Of a stretch of DNA of 64,000 bases, positions 1 through 8,349 are shown in pieces. The position numbers and the translations under genes were made by a program. The notes under the pieces were generated by a model, which was not told where the DNA came from, did not search any database, and saw only the letters and a program-made list of their open reading frames with translations. The stretch's first letter is position 1. Each line of letters opens with the position of its first letter. The stretch covers positions 293,114 to 357,113 of the forward strand of contig CAIJMI010000005.1 in NCBI GenBank assembly GCA_903821745.1, in the 5' to 3' direction. The DNA comes from Candidatus Gottesmanbacteria bacterium (lineage in GTDB: Bacteria; Patescibacteria; Microgenomatia; UBA10105; UBA927).

Positions 1-1032
1 CTGACTCCCTATGCAGAAAGCATGGGGTGTCTGATAAGCGGTTGCCAAGGAGGAACGCTCTCCTATCTTGAGAAGAAAGAACAGGAGCGCGTCCAAAAAA
101 GCGGAGGCGTTGCAAAAACCTATGCACCAATGATTCATGACGTCACCAAAGGGGAAGTACATGGAGAACAGGAAAATACCTTTGGTGGAACAGGAGCCAT
201 TCAGACACATGTCACGGAATCAAAAGCAATTGAAAACGCAAAAGATTATATCCTCTGTTCCATCCTGCCAAAATCCGAACGCGACAAATACGGACTCGCT
301 GGAAAATGCGAACAAGAAACCACATCCTGCGATGTAACATTACCCAAACTTCCTGCGAATCAATCCTGCAAACTCAAAAACAATACACTGAAGCTTCCCA
401 AAAATCTGGTTACCGCCATTGAGGCTGCGGCAAGCGCATATAAAGTCCCCGCTTCACTGATCGTTGGTGTCATCTATGGTGAGGGAGGCTTTAATCCCGG
501 CTCTATCTACCTCAACGAAGCACAGGTTGAAAAATATCTCAAAGGATGCGCTACCCTACCAAACTGTAGCCCAAAAGCGACGATCATCAAAAACATCGTC
601 GAATTTTATCAGGTAAACTGGAACGATTTATCGAATGCCGTCAACATCATTGATCCCAAAAGAAAACCAAACGCATGCAATTTGTTAGACGGGATCTTTG
701 CGCTTGCCAAAGACTTGTCTCAAAATCAATACGGTTCAGCAGCCTTTGCTGGAAAAACCTGTTTTGGCATAAAGCTCAATGCCGGGAGCGGCGGATCAGC
801 ATCATGCAATTGGAGTGATACATCTGCAGAAACGGCAATCCGGGTCTGGGAATTCGGCGTCGAGTGGAACAACGCCACTTTAAGCTGTGCAACCAAACTC
901 AATAGCTGTCTGATGGGTGGTGGTCTTGACGCGCAATGTCCAACGGGTGGAGATACCTGTGAAACAGGAAGCAATCGCTATACCCAACCAAGCCACAACG
1001 CATGTATCTGGAACGTATATAAAAGCAACTGA
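1..1032 (+). CDS. Lysozyme/transglycosylase-like secreted protein, 5' partial
   Basis: The frame is open from base 1, so the N terminus lies outside the window; at least 343 residues are visible. A segment around residues 130-165 (AYKVPASLIVGVIYGEGGF) resembles the start of a lytic transglycosylase or lysozyme-like fold, with Glu of YGEGG a candidate catalytic acid. The protein has many cysteines in short spacing (CDVT, CATLPNC, CNW, CMGGG), suggesting an extracytoplasmic, disulfide-bonded protein. In Parcubacteria such domains often sit at the end of type IV secretion or pilus-like gene runs, but no neighbour is visible to test this. Enzymatic assignment is tentative; that it is a real, secreted-type coding frame is fairly sure. 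It ends with TGA about 100 bases before secE. Confidence 0.6.
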   Translation: MTPYAESMGCLISGCQGGTLSYLEKKEQERVQKSGGVAKTYAPMIHDVTKGEVHGEQENTFGGTGAIQTHVTESKAIENAKDYILCSILPKSERDKYGLAGKCEQETTSCDVTLPKLPANQSCKLKNNTLKLPKNLVTAIEAAASAYKVPASLIVGVIYGEGGFNPGSIYLNEAQVEKYLKGCATLPNCSPKATIIKNIVEFYQVNWNDLSNAVNIIDPKRKPNACNLLDGIFALAKDLSQNQYGSAAFAGKTCFGIKLNAGSGGSASCNWSDTSAETAIRVWEFGVEWNNATLSCATKLNSCLMGGGLDAQCPTGGDTCETGSNRYTQPSHNACIWNVYKSN

Positions 1033-1064
1033 TGAAAGGAAAAACACCCATGGTTTCTCATATC

Positions 1065-1093
1065 TTTACTTTGTTTCATTCTTTTGATATCAT
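1065..1093 (+). promoter_or_regulatory. Promoter for secE-nusG
   Basis: TTTACT (1065-1070), a 17-base spacer and TATCAT (1088-1093) preceded by TG at the extended -10 position. It stands between the end of the lysozyme-like gene and secE and is the only good promoter there. Predicted transcription start is near 1100. Confidence 0.5.
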
Positions 1094-1105
1094 AGCGTAC
1101 ATAAC

Positions 1106-1124
1106 GACCCCGGGAGGGGTCTTT
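1106..1124 (+). terminator. Short GC-rich hairpin in the secE leader
   Basis: GACCCC (1106-1111), loop GGGA, GGGGTC (1116-1121), followed by only three T. It may be a weak terminator for read-through from upstream or a structure in the secE 5' UTR. It lies just downstream of the predicted start site, so it would be at the very 5' end of the mRNA. Function not established. Confidence 0.35.
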
Positions 1125-1138
1125 GATTAGGGATTATT

Positions 1139-1348
1139 ATGAACACACCGACAGCAGCAAAAATGACGTCACCAGCACAATTTGTTCGTGAAGTACTGGG
1201 AGAGCTCAAAAAAGTCACGTGGCCAACACGGCAAGACACCCTAAAATTAACTGTCGTTGTTATCGCAATATCAGTCATTGTAGGCATCTATATCGGCGTC
1301 TTGGACACAACATTTTTACGTATAACCGGTCTTTTGTTTAGGAGATAA
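1139..1348 (+). CDS. secE: Preprotein translocase subunit SecE
   Basis: A 69-residue protein of usual bacterial SecE length. A short amphipathic segment with the family signature around VREVLGELKKVTWPTRQDTL (residues 17-36) is followed by one membrane helix (about 37-60). SecE clamps the SecY channel in the cytoplasmic membrane and is essential for protein export. It is followed after one base by nusG, the classical secE-nusG order, and the ATG has AGGG a few bases upstream. There is no tRNA-Trp or rpmG before it in this window. The call is secure from the motif and the neighbour. Confidence 0.95.
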   Translation: MNTPTAAKMTSPAQFVREVLGELKKVTWPTRQDTLKLTVVVIAISVIVGIYIGVLDTTFLRITGLLFRR

Positions 1349-1349
1349 T

Positions 1350-2057
1350 ATGGACGATGTAAAAACAAATATTGAAACACCTACAACCATGGAACCAACC
1401 GTGGAAACCACACCGGTTGCAGCTCCCGCACCTGTTGTGGAAACCCCTGTTGAAACCCCAAAACCAGCCCCAACAAAAAAACTGGATATTACCAAAGAGG
1501 AACCACACGTTGTCCTTCGAACGGATGTTCCGGAAAACGCAAAATGGTATGTTGTGCATACATATTCTGGCCATGAAAACAAAGTGGCAACCAACTTAAA
1601 ACAACGCATCGATACGATGAAACTTCAGAATCAGATTTTTGATATCATCGTTCCGACAAGAAATATCGTAACCGTCAAACACGGAAAAAAAGAAGAACAA
1701 AAAGAAAAGATTTTTCCGGGATACATATTGGTCCGCATGATCTTAAATGACATTTCCTGGCTGGCAGTCCGAACGACACAGGGTGTAACGGCATTTGTGG
1801 GAACCGGTGATAAACCGACCCCCATCAGTGCTCCTGAAGTTGCAGCCATCATGAAATTCATGGCTCTGGAAGCGCCAAAATACAAGACCAGTTTCTCTGT
1901 TGGAGAAGCGGTCAAAATTACGGACGGACCGTTTGCGGACTTCTTAGGAACGATCGATTCACTGGATGAAGAAAAAGGAAAAATAAAGGTTCTTGTTTCC
2001 ATCTTCGGTCGTGAGACTCCGGTGGAACTTGACTTCTTGCAAGTCGCGAAGCTGTAA
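1350..2057 (+). CDS. nusG: Transcription antitermination factor NusG, with N-terminal extension
   Basis: NusG binds RNA polymerase and couples it to Rho or the ribosome. The NGN domain starts near residue 62 (AKWYVVHTYSGHENKVATNL) and the C-terminal KOW domain near 180-233 (GEAVKITDGPFADFLGTI). Bacterial NusG is usually about 180 residues; this one has 235 because about 58 residues rich in Pro, Thr, Glu and Val precede the NGN domain, probably disordered. An AGGAGA Shine-Dalgarno lies 6 bases before the ATG, and a second in-frame ATG (1389) still lies inside the extension, so the extension is probably translated. It is co-transcribed with secE. Confidence 0.95.
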   Translation: MDDVKTNIETPTTMEPTVETTPVAAPAPVVETPVETPKPAPTKKLDITKEEPHVVLRTDVPENAKWYVVHTYSGHENKVATNLKQRIDTMKLQNQIFDIIVPTRNIVTVKHGKKEEQKEKIFPGYILVRMILNDISWLAVRTTQGVTAFVGTGDKPTPISAPEVAAIMKFMALEAPKYKTSFSVGEAVKITDGPFADFLGTIDSLDEEKGKIKVLVSIFGRETPVELDFLQVAKL

Positions 2058-2116
2058 CAAGAATCAACCTCCGCGCCGCCCACCATTCCAAGGACGACTA
2101 CAACGAAGGATATATA

Positions 2117-2707
2117 TTGCTTGAAAAAAGAGTGATGAATATGTCATTTATTGAAAGTGGTTTGTCGTTTATAGGATTGAAAGACCGTCATGTGTCTGTT
2201 CCGGTCGTGCCATGTCATAACCCGTCTCTCCCGAAAAAATTTGAGGCAGTGTTCCAACAGGCGCTGCACAACCCATCGCATCTCGATATACCCGCACTGG
2301 ATACACAACAAGCAGTATGGACATCCCCAGAGGCTGTTTCCTTCCTGTTTGCACATCTCCACACTGTTCCGATCAACGAATTAGAAACAATATTACGAAA
2401 ACAACGACCTATTGAAAAAATAAACGGACAAGCACTCCAAGACCCGAAAACGATGGCGACGGTCATCACAACAACAGCACGGTTTGACGAAGAATTTGAT
2501 CGACGATTATCAGCGCGAGATCCAAACCAAAATTGGAGTGCATGTGACAGTAAATATTTCTACACACAGAAGGCTATCCAACGAGTAAACGGATTATCAC
2601 AAGATGCGGCATTCCATCAATTTCTCAACAATTCGGTCGGATTTGATACGCAACCGGTATTTGAACACTTACGGAACAGCTGCCACAAAGCACATAGCCA
2701 GCGGTAA
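2117..2707 (+). CDS. Hypothetical protein, about 190 residues
   Basis: No family recognised. The frame is 196 codons from a TTG at 2117 that has GAAGGA at a good distance (2105-2110); in-frame ATG codons at 2135 and 2141 are alternatives and the start is open. The product is soluble-looking, with no signal peptide or membrane segment, and has a mixed hydrophilic composition with several His and Gln. It follows nusG by about 60 bases on the same strand and may be read from the same transcript. Codon use matches its neighbours, so it is likely a real gene. Confidence 0.65.
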   Translation: MLEKRVMNMSFIESGLSFIGLKDRHVSVPVVPCHNPSLPKKFEAVFQQALHNPSHLDIPALDTQQAVWTSPEAVSFLFAHLHTVPINELETILRKQRPIEKINGQALQDPKTMATVITTTARFDEEFDRRLSARDPNQNWSACDSKYFYTQKAIQRVNGLSQDAAFHQFLNNSVGFDTQPVFEHLRNSCHKAHSQR

Positions 2708-2890
2708 ATTGTTGCTTGCCAGACAGCGTGTTTTTTGTATGAAAGTAACCAACCTCTCACGGCTACCCGTGCTTCACGGATAAAAACAGAGTTTCAAAGA
2801 AAGACGCAATCTGTGGAAGAGGTTCAAAAAATGGTTTCTTTCTTCCGGATACGACACCACGTCATTTCCACAAGAAAGCCAGGTAGATGG

Positions 2891-3100
2891 TTACTTATTT
2901 TCGGGTTTTCTGGGGGCGGGCATGTTCTTAAAGATAACTCTATCCACTCGACCATGGGTCGGTTGACCGTTTTCGTCCCATTTCGTTGGCGTTACTTTAT
3001 AGTTGCCCCCTTCTAGGATTGTATGGAAATCATCTCCACCCAAAGGCAATTCTCCCGATCCCGGGATAACCCAATCGACAAAATCTTTGTTTTCTGACAT
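2891..3100 (-). CDS. Hypothetical 69-aa protein
   Basis: A longer frame is open to 3271, but the start is best placed at the ATG of 3100 (MSENKDFVDWVIPG): a TATACT box (3107-3112 on this strand, with TG at the extended position) ends exactly 6 bases before that ATG, the leaderless arrangement seen at many genes here. The small soluble product is rich in Gly, Pro and charged residues with a basic C terminus (RVIFKNMPAPRKPENK). No family recognised. It is convergent with the 2117-2707 gene. Confidence 0.55.
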   Translation of the reverse strand: MSENKDFVDWVIPGSGELPLGGDDFHTILEGGNYKVTPTKWDENGQPTHGRVDRVIFKNMPAPRKPENK

Positions 3101-3112
3101 ACACGTAGTATA

Positions 3113-3332
3113 CCACATCGAGCATTGGCATGCGTTTTTTTTCTTTGTATGATTCATACCATGGCACGATGTATACCCCACACTGATCAATCCAAACAAG
3201 CAACGGGTTGCCTCTCTATTGCCTGCAGCAATGTCACGTTCCCGACACCACAGGGTATCACCGGAACACATCCAGTCTCCAGTATGGTGTGGGTGGAAAA
3301 CAGCAGAGACTCCGTCGTATACAAACTACCGC
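3113..3332. other. Intergenic region before the rplK promoter, no gene seen
   Basis: Between the start of the minus-strand 69-aa gene and the rplK promoter I see no convincing coding frame or tRNA. Short frames on both strands have poor composition. The minus-strand frame of the 69-aa gene stays open through part of it, probably by chance. Confidence 0.4.
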
Positions 3333-3361
3333 TTTACGGGTCAAACATCTCCTGATATAAT
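3333..3361 (+). promoter_or_regulatory. Promoter for rplK-rplA
   Basis: TTTACG (3333-3338), a 17-base spacer and TATAAT (3356-3361) with an extended TGA just before it. Predicted start near 3368 gives a leader of about 100 bases before rplK. That leader has three small inverted repeats: GTACAA/TTGTAC (3374-3397), GAAACC/GGTTTC (3403-3420) and GAATG/CATTC (3424-3436). In other bacteria L1 represses this operon by binding the leader; the L1 site itself was not identified. Confidence 0.6.
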
Positions 3362-3466
3362 GATCGAACTTCTGTACAACACTCCTGTTTTGTACGGAGG
3401 GAGAAACCCAAGAAGGTTTCGAAGAATGCAGCATTCCTCACTCCTTCTTGCAACGCGCACAAACCT

Positions 3467-3895
3467 ATGGCAGCAAAAAAAGTCAAAACACAGATTAAAC
3501 TCAACCTCAAAGCAGGCGAAGCAAACGCAGCGCCTCCTGTTGGACCAGCACTTGGACAACATGGGCTTCCTATTATGGAATTCGTGAAAGCCTACAACGA
3601 ACGGACAGCCAAACTCAAAGGCCAGATCATTCCAGCCGTCATTACTGTCTATGAAGACCGAACATTTACCTTCGTTACCAAACTTCCCCCAGTTGCCGCC
3701 ATGATTAAACGAACACTTGGAATTGACAAGGCAAGCGGCAAAGCAGGAAAAGAATCCGCAGGAACACTGACAAAAGAACAAGTCAAACAAATCGCAACAG
3801 ACAAATTGCTCGACCTGAATACTAACAATATTGATGCAGCAAGCAAAGTCGTCGCAGGAACAGCCCGCAGTATGGGAATTCACGTGGAGAAATAA
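3467..3895 (+). CDS. rplK: 50S ribosomal protein L11
   Basis: The 142-residue length is usual. The N-terminal domain is clear (KTQIKLNLKAGEANAAPPVGPALGQHG), as is the C-terminal RNA-binding domain (GTLTKEQVKQIATDKLLDLN...GTARSMGIHVE). L11 binds 23S rRNA at the GTPase centre with L10 and L12, which are encoded just downstream. There is no obvious Shine-Dalgarno before the ATG. It is followed after one base by rplA. Confidence 0.97.
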   Translation: MAAKKVKTQIKLNLKAGEANAAPPVGPALGQHGLPIMEFVKAYNERTAKLKGQIIPAVITVYEDRTFTFVTKLPPVAAMIKRTLGIDKASGKAGKESAGTLTKEQVKQIATDKLLDLNTNNIDAASKVVAGTARSMGIHVEK

Positions 3896-3896
3896 T

Positions 3897-4751
3897 ATGG
3901 GAAAAGTACGAAAAGTCATCCTCGGAGACGAGAAAGCAGAAAAAGAACAAAAACGAAAAGCGGATGCCAGGCGCGAAGGCAAAAAAGCCAAAAAGGCGCA
4001 CGTTGAAGGCGTGGGACTAAAAGGTGGCGAACGCACGATCCTCGTCGAAGGTGATGAGTTAAAACCGGAAGTAAAAGAACTGATGGAAAAAGTCGAAAAA
4101 GGAGAAAAAGCAGAAAAAGACAGCAAAAAGAAAAAAGTGAACGGACCGCGCCAACATGGCAAAAAATATCAGGAAGCTGCAAAGCTGGTTGATAAAAACA
4201 AAAGCTATACCCTTCCCGAAGCATTAAAGCTCGTGAAACTCACAAGTATCACCAAATTTGACGGCACCGTCGAACTGCATATCAACATCAATCCCCTTAC
4301 CTTGGGTGAAAAAAAAGATATTCGTGGCACAGTCACACTTCCTCATGGATCTGGAAAACAGGTTCGTGTTGCGGTTGCGGATGACAAATTGCTTGAAGAA
4401 ATAACAGCCGGAAAAATTACCTTTGACCTTTTGGTCGCGCATCCGTCTATGATGCCAAAGCTTGCCAAAGTTGCCCGCGTCTTAGGTCCAAAAGGCCTGA
4501 TGCCAAATCCAAAAACAGGAACCGTAACAACGGACGTTGAAAAACGAGTCAAAGAACTGTCCAATGGGCAGGTGAATTTCAAAAGTGAACCAGAAAACCC
4601 AATCATTCACTTGGCTGTCGGCAAAGTATCCTTTGAAGAAAAACAATTACAAGAGAACATTGAAGCAGTGCTTGCCGCCATGGGGAGAAACAAGATTCTG
4701 AAAATCACTCTGACGACAACCATGGGTCCTGGCATTAAGCTCGTGGTATAA
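3897..4751 (+). CDS. rplA: 50S ribosomal protein L1 with charged N-terminal extension
   Basis: The start at 3897 follows the rplK stop by one base. The canonical L1 begins only near residue 82 (RQHGKKYQEAAKLVDKNK) and continues through the usual two-domain protein to the C terminus (RNKILKITLTTTMGPGIKL), with the signature VARVLGPKGLMPNPKTGTV. The first 80 or so residues are Lys/Glu-rich, likely helical or disordered, and add to the usual length of about 230. L1 forms the mobile stalk at the E site and often represses its own operon. Presence of L1 argues against the CPR lineages reported to lack it. Confidence 0.96.
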   Translation: MGKVRKVILGDEKAEKEQKRKADARREGKKAKKAHVEGVGLKGGERTILVEGDELKPEVKELMEKVEKGEKAEKDSKKKKVNGPRQHGKKYQEAAKLVDKNKSYTLPEALKLVKLTSITKFDGTVELHININPLTLGEKKDIRGTVTLPHGSGKQVRVAVADDKLLEEITAGKITFDLLVAHPSMMPKLAKVARVLGPKGLMPNPKTGTVTTDVEKRVKELSNGQVNFKSEPENPIIHLAVGKVSFEEKQLQENIEAVLAAMGRNKILKITLTTTMGPGIKLVV

Positions 4752-4886
4752 GCGTCTTCATTGCATGAACCATCCATCCGCTCTCGGCAAACCAGAAGGA
4801 ATCTCCTGACCAAGGAAGAAGAGGACAACAACCGAACCACGCTTGAAACACGCACTACAAACGGGAAATCACTCGAACCGTCACCC

Positions 4887-4915
4887 TTGTCATTTCCCAG
4901 TGGATATGGTATAAA
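4887..4915 (+). promoter_or_regulatory. Promoter for rplJ-rplL
   Basis: TTGTCA (4887-4892), 17 bases, TATAAA (4910-4915) with TGG as extended -10. It is one of the best promoters in the window. The predicted start near 4922 places the whole L10 leader in the transcript. Confidence 0.75.
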
Positions 4916-4921
4916 TAACCA

Positions 4922-5048
4922 TTGTCCTAAAGACCGTAGGCGAAACGAAAGTTTCATAAATCCTACCGAGGGAAAACCAAGTACTATCAGGCAGCAACTG
5001 ATATATGTTTCCCGCTTTAGGCGGGATTTTTTGTTTTAGGAGGCATCT
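4922..5048 (+). ncRNA. L10 leader (ribosomal protein autoregulatory RNA)
   Basis: The untranslated leader of rplJ carries the conserved L10-leader elements: AAAGACCGTAGG followed by a nested stem (GTAGG 4936-4940 with CCTAC 4962-4966, and GAAAC 4942-4946 with GTTTC 4951-4955) and the CCGAGGG segment. In bacteria such leaders bind the L10-(L12) complex and switch off rplJL expression when L10 is in excess. Here the leader ends in an intrinsic terminator, so control is probably by transcription attenuation. It is recognised by sequence and position, not by a covariance search. Confidence 0.85.
5011..5038 (+). terminator. Attenuator at the end of the L10 leader
   Basis: CCCGC (5011-5015), loop TTTAG, GCGGG (5021-5025), then ATTTTTTGTTTT. 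It stands directly before the AGGAGG ribosome-binding site of rplJ, so termination here would stop synthesis of L10 and L7/L12. Confidence 0.8.
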
Positions 5049-5564
5049 ATGGCAACACAGAAAAAAATGGAAACAGTGCAGGAATTAACCGATAAAATCG
5101 CACGGGCAAAATCGCTCATTTTTGCTGATTACGTGGGCTTAAAACACAAGCAGCTGGAAGAACTTCGGAAAAGCATGCGCAAAGTCGACGCAGAATTTGT
5201 CGTAACCAAAAACAAACTCATGGAACGGGCATTTGGTGATAAAGCAGCAGCGGTCAAACCCATTCTCACCCATGCAACCGCAACGATTTTCAGCTACAAA
5301 GACGAAGTGTCAGGCTTGAAAGAACTCTTGAAATTTTTCAAAGCTGCCAACATCGGTACAACGAAAGCCGGTATGCTGGGTGACGTGATTCTTACCAATA
5401 ATGAGATCACAAAGCTTTCAAAGATTCCTGGTCGGGAAATTCTCTTAGGGCAGCTTGCAGGGCAACTCAAAGCCCCTATTGCCAACCTTCATCATGCGCT
5501 TGCTTGGAATCTCAACAAATTTGTGTGGGCACTCAATAGTATAAAAGCAAAGAAAACAGCATAA
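5049..5564 (+). CDS. rplJ: 50S ribosomal protein L10
   Basis: 171 residues, usual length. It has the N-terminal L10 domain (ELTDKIARAKSLIFADYVGLKHKQLEELRKSMRK, residues 10-44 or so) and the C-terminal helix that binds L7/L12 dimers (LAGQLKAPIANLHHALAWNLNKFVWALNSI). L10 is the base of the ribosomal stalk and the regulator of its own mRNA. A strong AGGAGG lies 7 bases before the ATG. It is preceded by its attenuator and followed by rplL. Confidence 0.97.
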   Translation: MATQKKMETVQELTDKIARAKSLIFADYVGLKHKQLEELRKSMRKVDAEFVVTKNKLMERAFGDKAAAVKPILTHATATIFSYKDEVSGLKELLKFFKAANIGTTKAGMLGDVILTNNEITKLSKIPGREILLGQLAGQLKAPIANLHHALAWNLNKFVWALNSIKAKKTA

Positions 5565-5600
5565 AGACAATTATTTGTCGAAAGGTGGTGACAAGATATT

Positions 5601-5987
5601 ATGGCAAAATTAACAAAAGATGAAATCTTGTCGGCAGTTGAAGAAATGACCGTTCTTGAACTTTCCGATTTGGTAAAAGCATTAGAAGAAAAATTCGGCG
5701 TTTCCGCAGCACCTGTCGCAGTCGCAGCAGGGAATGCAGCAGCAGCAGCCGAAGGAGAAGCAAAAGAAGAACAAACAGTGTTTAACGTCATCATCACAGA
5801 AGCTGGTGCCAACAAAATTGGTGCGATTAAAGCAGTTCGTGAACTCGTTCCAACCTTGGGACTTGTGGAAGCAAAAACACTCGTTGAGTCCGCTCCAAAA
5901 GAAGTGTTAACGGGCTTGAACAAAAGCGCAGCGGAAGAAGCAAAGAAAAAGCTTGAGGCAGCTGGAGCAAAAGCAGAACTGAAGTAA
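5601..5987 (+). CDS. rplL: 50S ribosomal protein L7/L12
   Basis: 128 residues. The N-terminal dimerisation helices (LTKDEILSAVEEMTVLELSDLVKALEEKFG), an Ala/Glu-rich hinge (residues 32-60) and the C-terminal factor-binding domain (FNVIITEAGANKIGAIKAVRELVPTLGLVEAKTLVE) are all present. Multiple copies on the stalk recruit translation GTPases. AAAGGTGG lies upstream as ribosome-binding site. It is the last gene of the operon, before a strong terminator. Confidence 0.98.
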   Translation: MAKLTKDEILSAVEEMTVLELSDLVKALEEKFGVSAAPVAVAAGNAAAAAEGEAKEEQTVFNVIITEAGANKIGAIKAVRELVPTLGLVEAKTLVESAPKEVLTGLNKSAAEEAKKKLEAAGAKAELK

Positions 5988-6010
5988 GTGGCGCACAAAG
6001 AGTATACACA

Positions 6011-6042
6011 AAAAAAGCCCCGCATACCGCGGGGTTTTTTGT
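6011..6042. terminator. Rho-independent terminator after rplL, probably bidirectional
   Basis: An A tract (6011-6016), CCCCGC (6018-6023), a short loop, GCGGGG (6029-6034) and a T tract (6035-6040). The flanking A and T runs make it usable from both sides, ending rplJL on the plus strand and the 762-aa gene on the minus strand. Confidence 0.9.
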
Positions 6043-6060
6043 GGTCCACTCTCTGCCCTG

Positions 6061-8349
6061 TTATTGTCTCTTTCGCTGATGGGGTTTAATCCGGTCCCGA
6101 TGCCCTTCGTACATCTCCGGTGGATACAACTGCTCATACAGGGATGGGATGCACGGTTTTTTGGGATCCCGGACAAACCATCGTTCCGCAGTATATCGCC
6201 CAGTTGCATCGTCAATAATCTTATCCTCAAATCCCATAAATCCACTGCCAACAAGGTTCTTTATACGAGCTACTTGTGCAACGGGATACAGATTGACTTC
6301 GATGATTTGTTCCGGTTCCCCTGCTTTTTGTATAGAAATGACACATTTTTCTCGAATGATACGATCCCCTTCTGACCCTGGCCGTTTCCCTTTCCGAATC
6401 GATTCACCATATGCTTCACGATCAGGAAAAGATAAGAAAAGATACGACTGCACCCGTTCATAAGAACGAGACGTATGGGTTTCCGGAAGAATCCGTGCAG
6501 TCCAACCAGATCCTGACAGCTCCTGTTCAAGATGCGCAAGCAGTGCAGTGCGGACCTTACCAGTCAGCGCAACACGGTCAGCGAATGAGGCATCGGGTGC
6601 AAAATTTTGATCCGACAAGGCAATATTGATGGTATGCGCATCAAATAAATCAGATGATTGATACATTTTCCGCATAATAGATTCGGTTGACTTTGCTGGA
6701 CGCTCATCGATCATTAAATGCACACGCGCACCATCAATACGTTGGTTCATCGTACGCAGCATCACATCATGACGTACCCCATTGCCAATATTAATACATT
6801 GAATTTTTGGAGGAAACTCCACAAACGTATTCATGGCAGACCGAAATAAGGTATTCTTTACCGAATCTTTTTTGCTCCGCGCATCGATGGCGGTAAGCGT
6901 TAATACCAATGTTCTAAATGATTCAAATCGTAACATCTCCATACTTGATGATGTCATATCGTTTGGTGAAATCGAAACGTCTGGATGGAAGCCAAAACCA
7001 ATAAAAAGCAAATGAATCATCGGCGTATTCGTCACTTCGTTCATTGGACGATACTCCTGAAATTGCGGTCCTAACGCATGCATGTTCTCTGCAATATAAT
7101 CCGGATATTTCTGTGCAATACGATATGCCTGTTGCAAAAATACTTTTGGTTTCCCGAGATAAGCAGACAACGCATCCATAAACTGATCGTCCATCGTCGT
7201 TAAAAATTCCACCCGATCAGACAATGGCATCGCCAGTATGCGTGGCCATATGGTCTGTAACGCGGTAAACGTGTCCATGTTGGATGAAATGGGTGTTTGC
7301 ATTACTTTTGCATACATATGTTCCACAACTGGTCGGATGGATTTTCGAAACGCCCGAACACTAGAAAATGCAGGGGCTGTTGGCACGTTGATGAGCACAT
7401 CTAACAAATATTGAGGTGGCGTAACGCTCAATATACGTGGAAGTTTCAATAAGTCAGCAGGCTTCGGTGGTATGGAGGCACCATTTCTATCACGAAGATG
7501 TTCATCATATAACAGGGCGCGCATTTGTGCTGAGATAAACCCTACGATCAATTCCTTTTTTGTACAGTCACCAGGAAGCTCAGCATACGGACGCGACTCA
7601 CCACCAAACACATTATAAAATTTTCGTATACTATTCACTTCACGGAGAATGGCCACTTTCCAGAGCTCATCAATCCGTTCCACCTCATGCATAACATCTC
7701 GAATCGCAAGATACCGTTTTTCCCGATGAATCGGATCCGAAACAAACGTATGGTCACCCACCGTAAGATGTTCAAGAAGCGGAACAACATCGCCATTCTC
7801 CAGTTGTACCATCCCGTTCAAAAATGCATTCCGTAATGCCTGTGGCGGCACACCATAAATATCCTGTTTTCGGTCAGGTCGCTTCGTATCTTTTCGAAGC
7901 ACGTGAGCAGAAAACGATGACGATCGTATTGGAATAACCACGCAGTGCGCTAATCTTTGTTCTTCATCTTCAGGAACACGATGAACAAATGGGGCAAGGG
8001 GCGGTGCATGAAAAAGAAAATCCCTGGTCAATTCATTTGCATGATGGACCATCGTCGTATCAAACTCCAAACAGTTCAGTGCTTCCTCATAAATCGATCT
8101 TCCATCAGTAATTTTTCCTCCAAATGGGGTCATCCGATCGGCTGTTATGTCGATAGTATCTGATTGTCGTGCCAAATATGTTCGTACCAGTGAGGTATCA
8201 GATAATGATGGATCAACGTCCAGTGCCAAGGAAAATTCTTCAAGTGATATCGGCGCGACAGGAAAAATACGCACGACAGGAAGAACGTCACCAAAACGTT
8301 CCTGAATTTCAGATGCACGAAAATATGAATGTTCAGGCGTCATATGCAA
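6061..8349 (-). CDS. Hypothetical 762-aa protein
   Basis: A long single frame with codon use like its neighbours and no recognised family. There is no signal peptide or membrane helix, so it is probably cytoplasmic. The central part (about 330-560) is rich in hydrophobic helix-like stretches, and the C terminus (about 670-740, ending in GRYTAERWFVRDPKKPC) looks compact and basic. A TATAAT box lies 17 bases before the ATG at 8349; a second ATG two codons later is an alternative. It stands alone between the rplL terminator and a divergent HTH gene. Function unknown; conserved only within the group would be my guess. Confidence 0.75.
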   Translation of the reverse strand: MHMTPEHSYFRASEIQERFGDVLPVVRIFPVAPISLEEFSLALDVDPSLSDTSLVRTYLARQSDTIDITADRMTPFGGKITDGRSIYEEALNCLEFDTTMVHHANELTRDFLFHAPPLAPFVHRVPEDEEQRLAHCVVIPIRSSSFSAHVLRKDTKRPDRKQDIYGVPPQALRNAFLNGMVQLENGDVVPLLEHLTVGDHTFVSDPIHREKRYLAIRDVMHEVERIDELWKVAILREVNSIRKFYNVFGGESRPYAELPGDCTKKELIVGFISAQMRALLYDEHLRDRNGASIPPKPADLLKLPRILSVTPPQYLLDVLINVPTAPAFSSVRAFRKSIRPVVEHMYAKVMQTPISSNMDTFTALQTIWPRILAMPLSDRVEFLTTMDDQFMDALSAYLGKPKVFLQQAYRIAQKYPDYIAENMHALGPQFQEYRPMNEVTNTPMIHLLFIGFGFHPDVSISPNDMTSSSMEMLRFESFRTLVLTLTAIDARSKKDSVKNTLFRSAMNTFVEFPPKIQCINIGNGVRHDVMLRTMNQRIDGARVHLMIDERPAKSTESIMRKMYQSSDLFDAHTINIALSDQNFAPDASFADRVALTGKVRTALLAHLEQELSGSGWTARILPETHTSRSYERVQSYLFLSFPDREAYGESIRKGKRPGSEGDRIIREKCVISIQKAGEPEQIIEVNLYPVAQVARIKNLVGSGFMGFEDKIIDDATGRYTAERWFVRDPKKPCIPSLYEQLYPPEMYEGHRDRIKPHQRKRQ

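Noticed and set aside
2735..3016. Plus-strand frame of 93 codons
   Set aside because: TTG start, no promoter or ribosome-binding site, overlaps the better supported minus-strand gene at 2891-3100, and its last third has frame-shadow composition.
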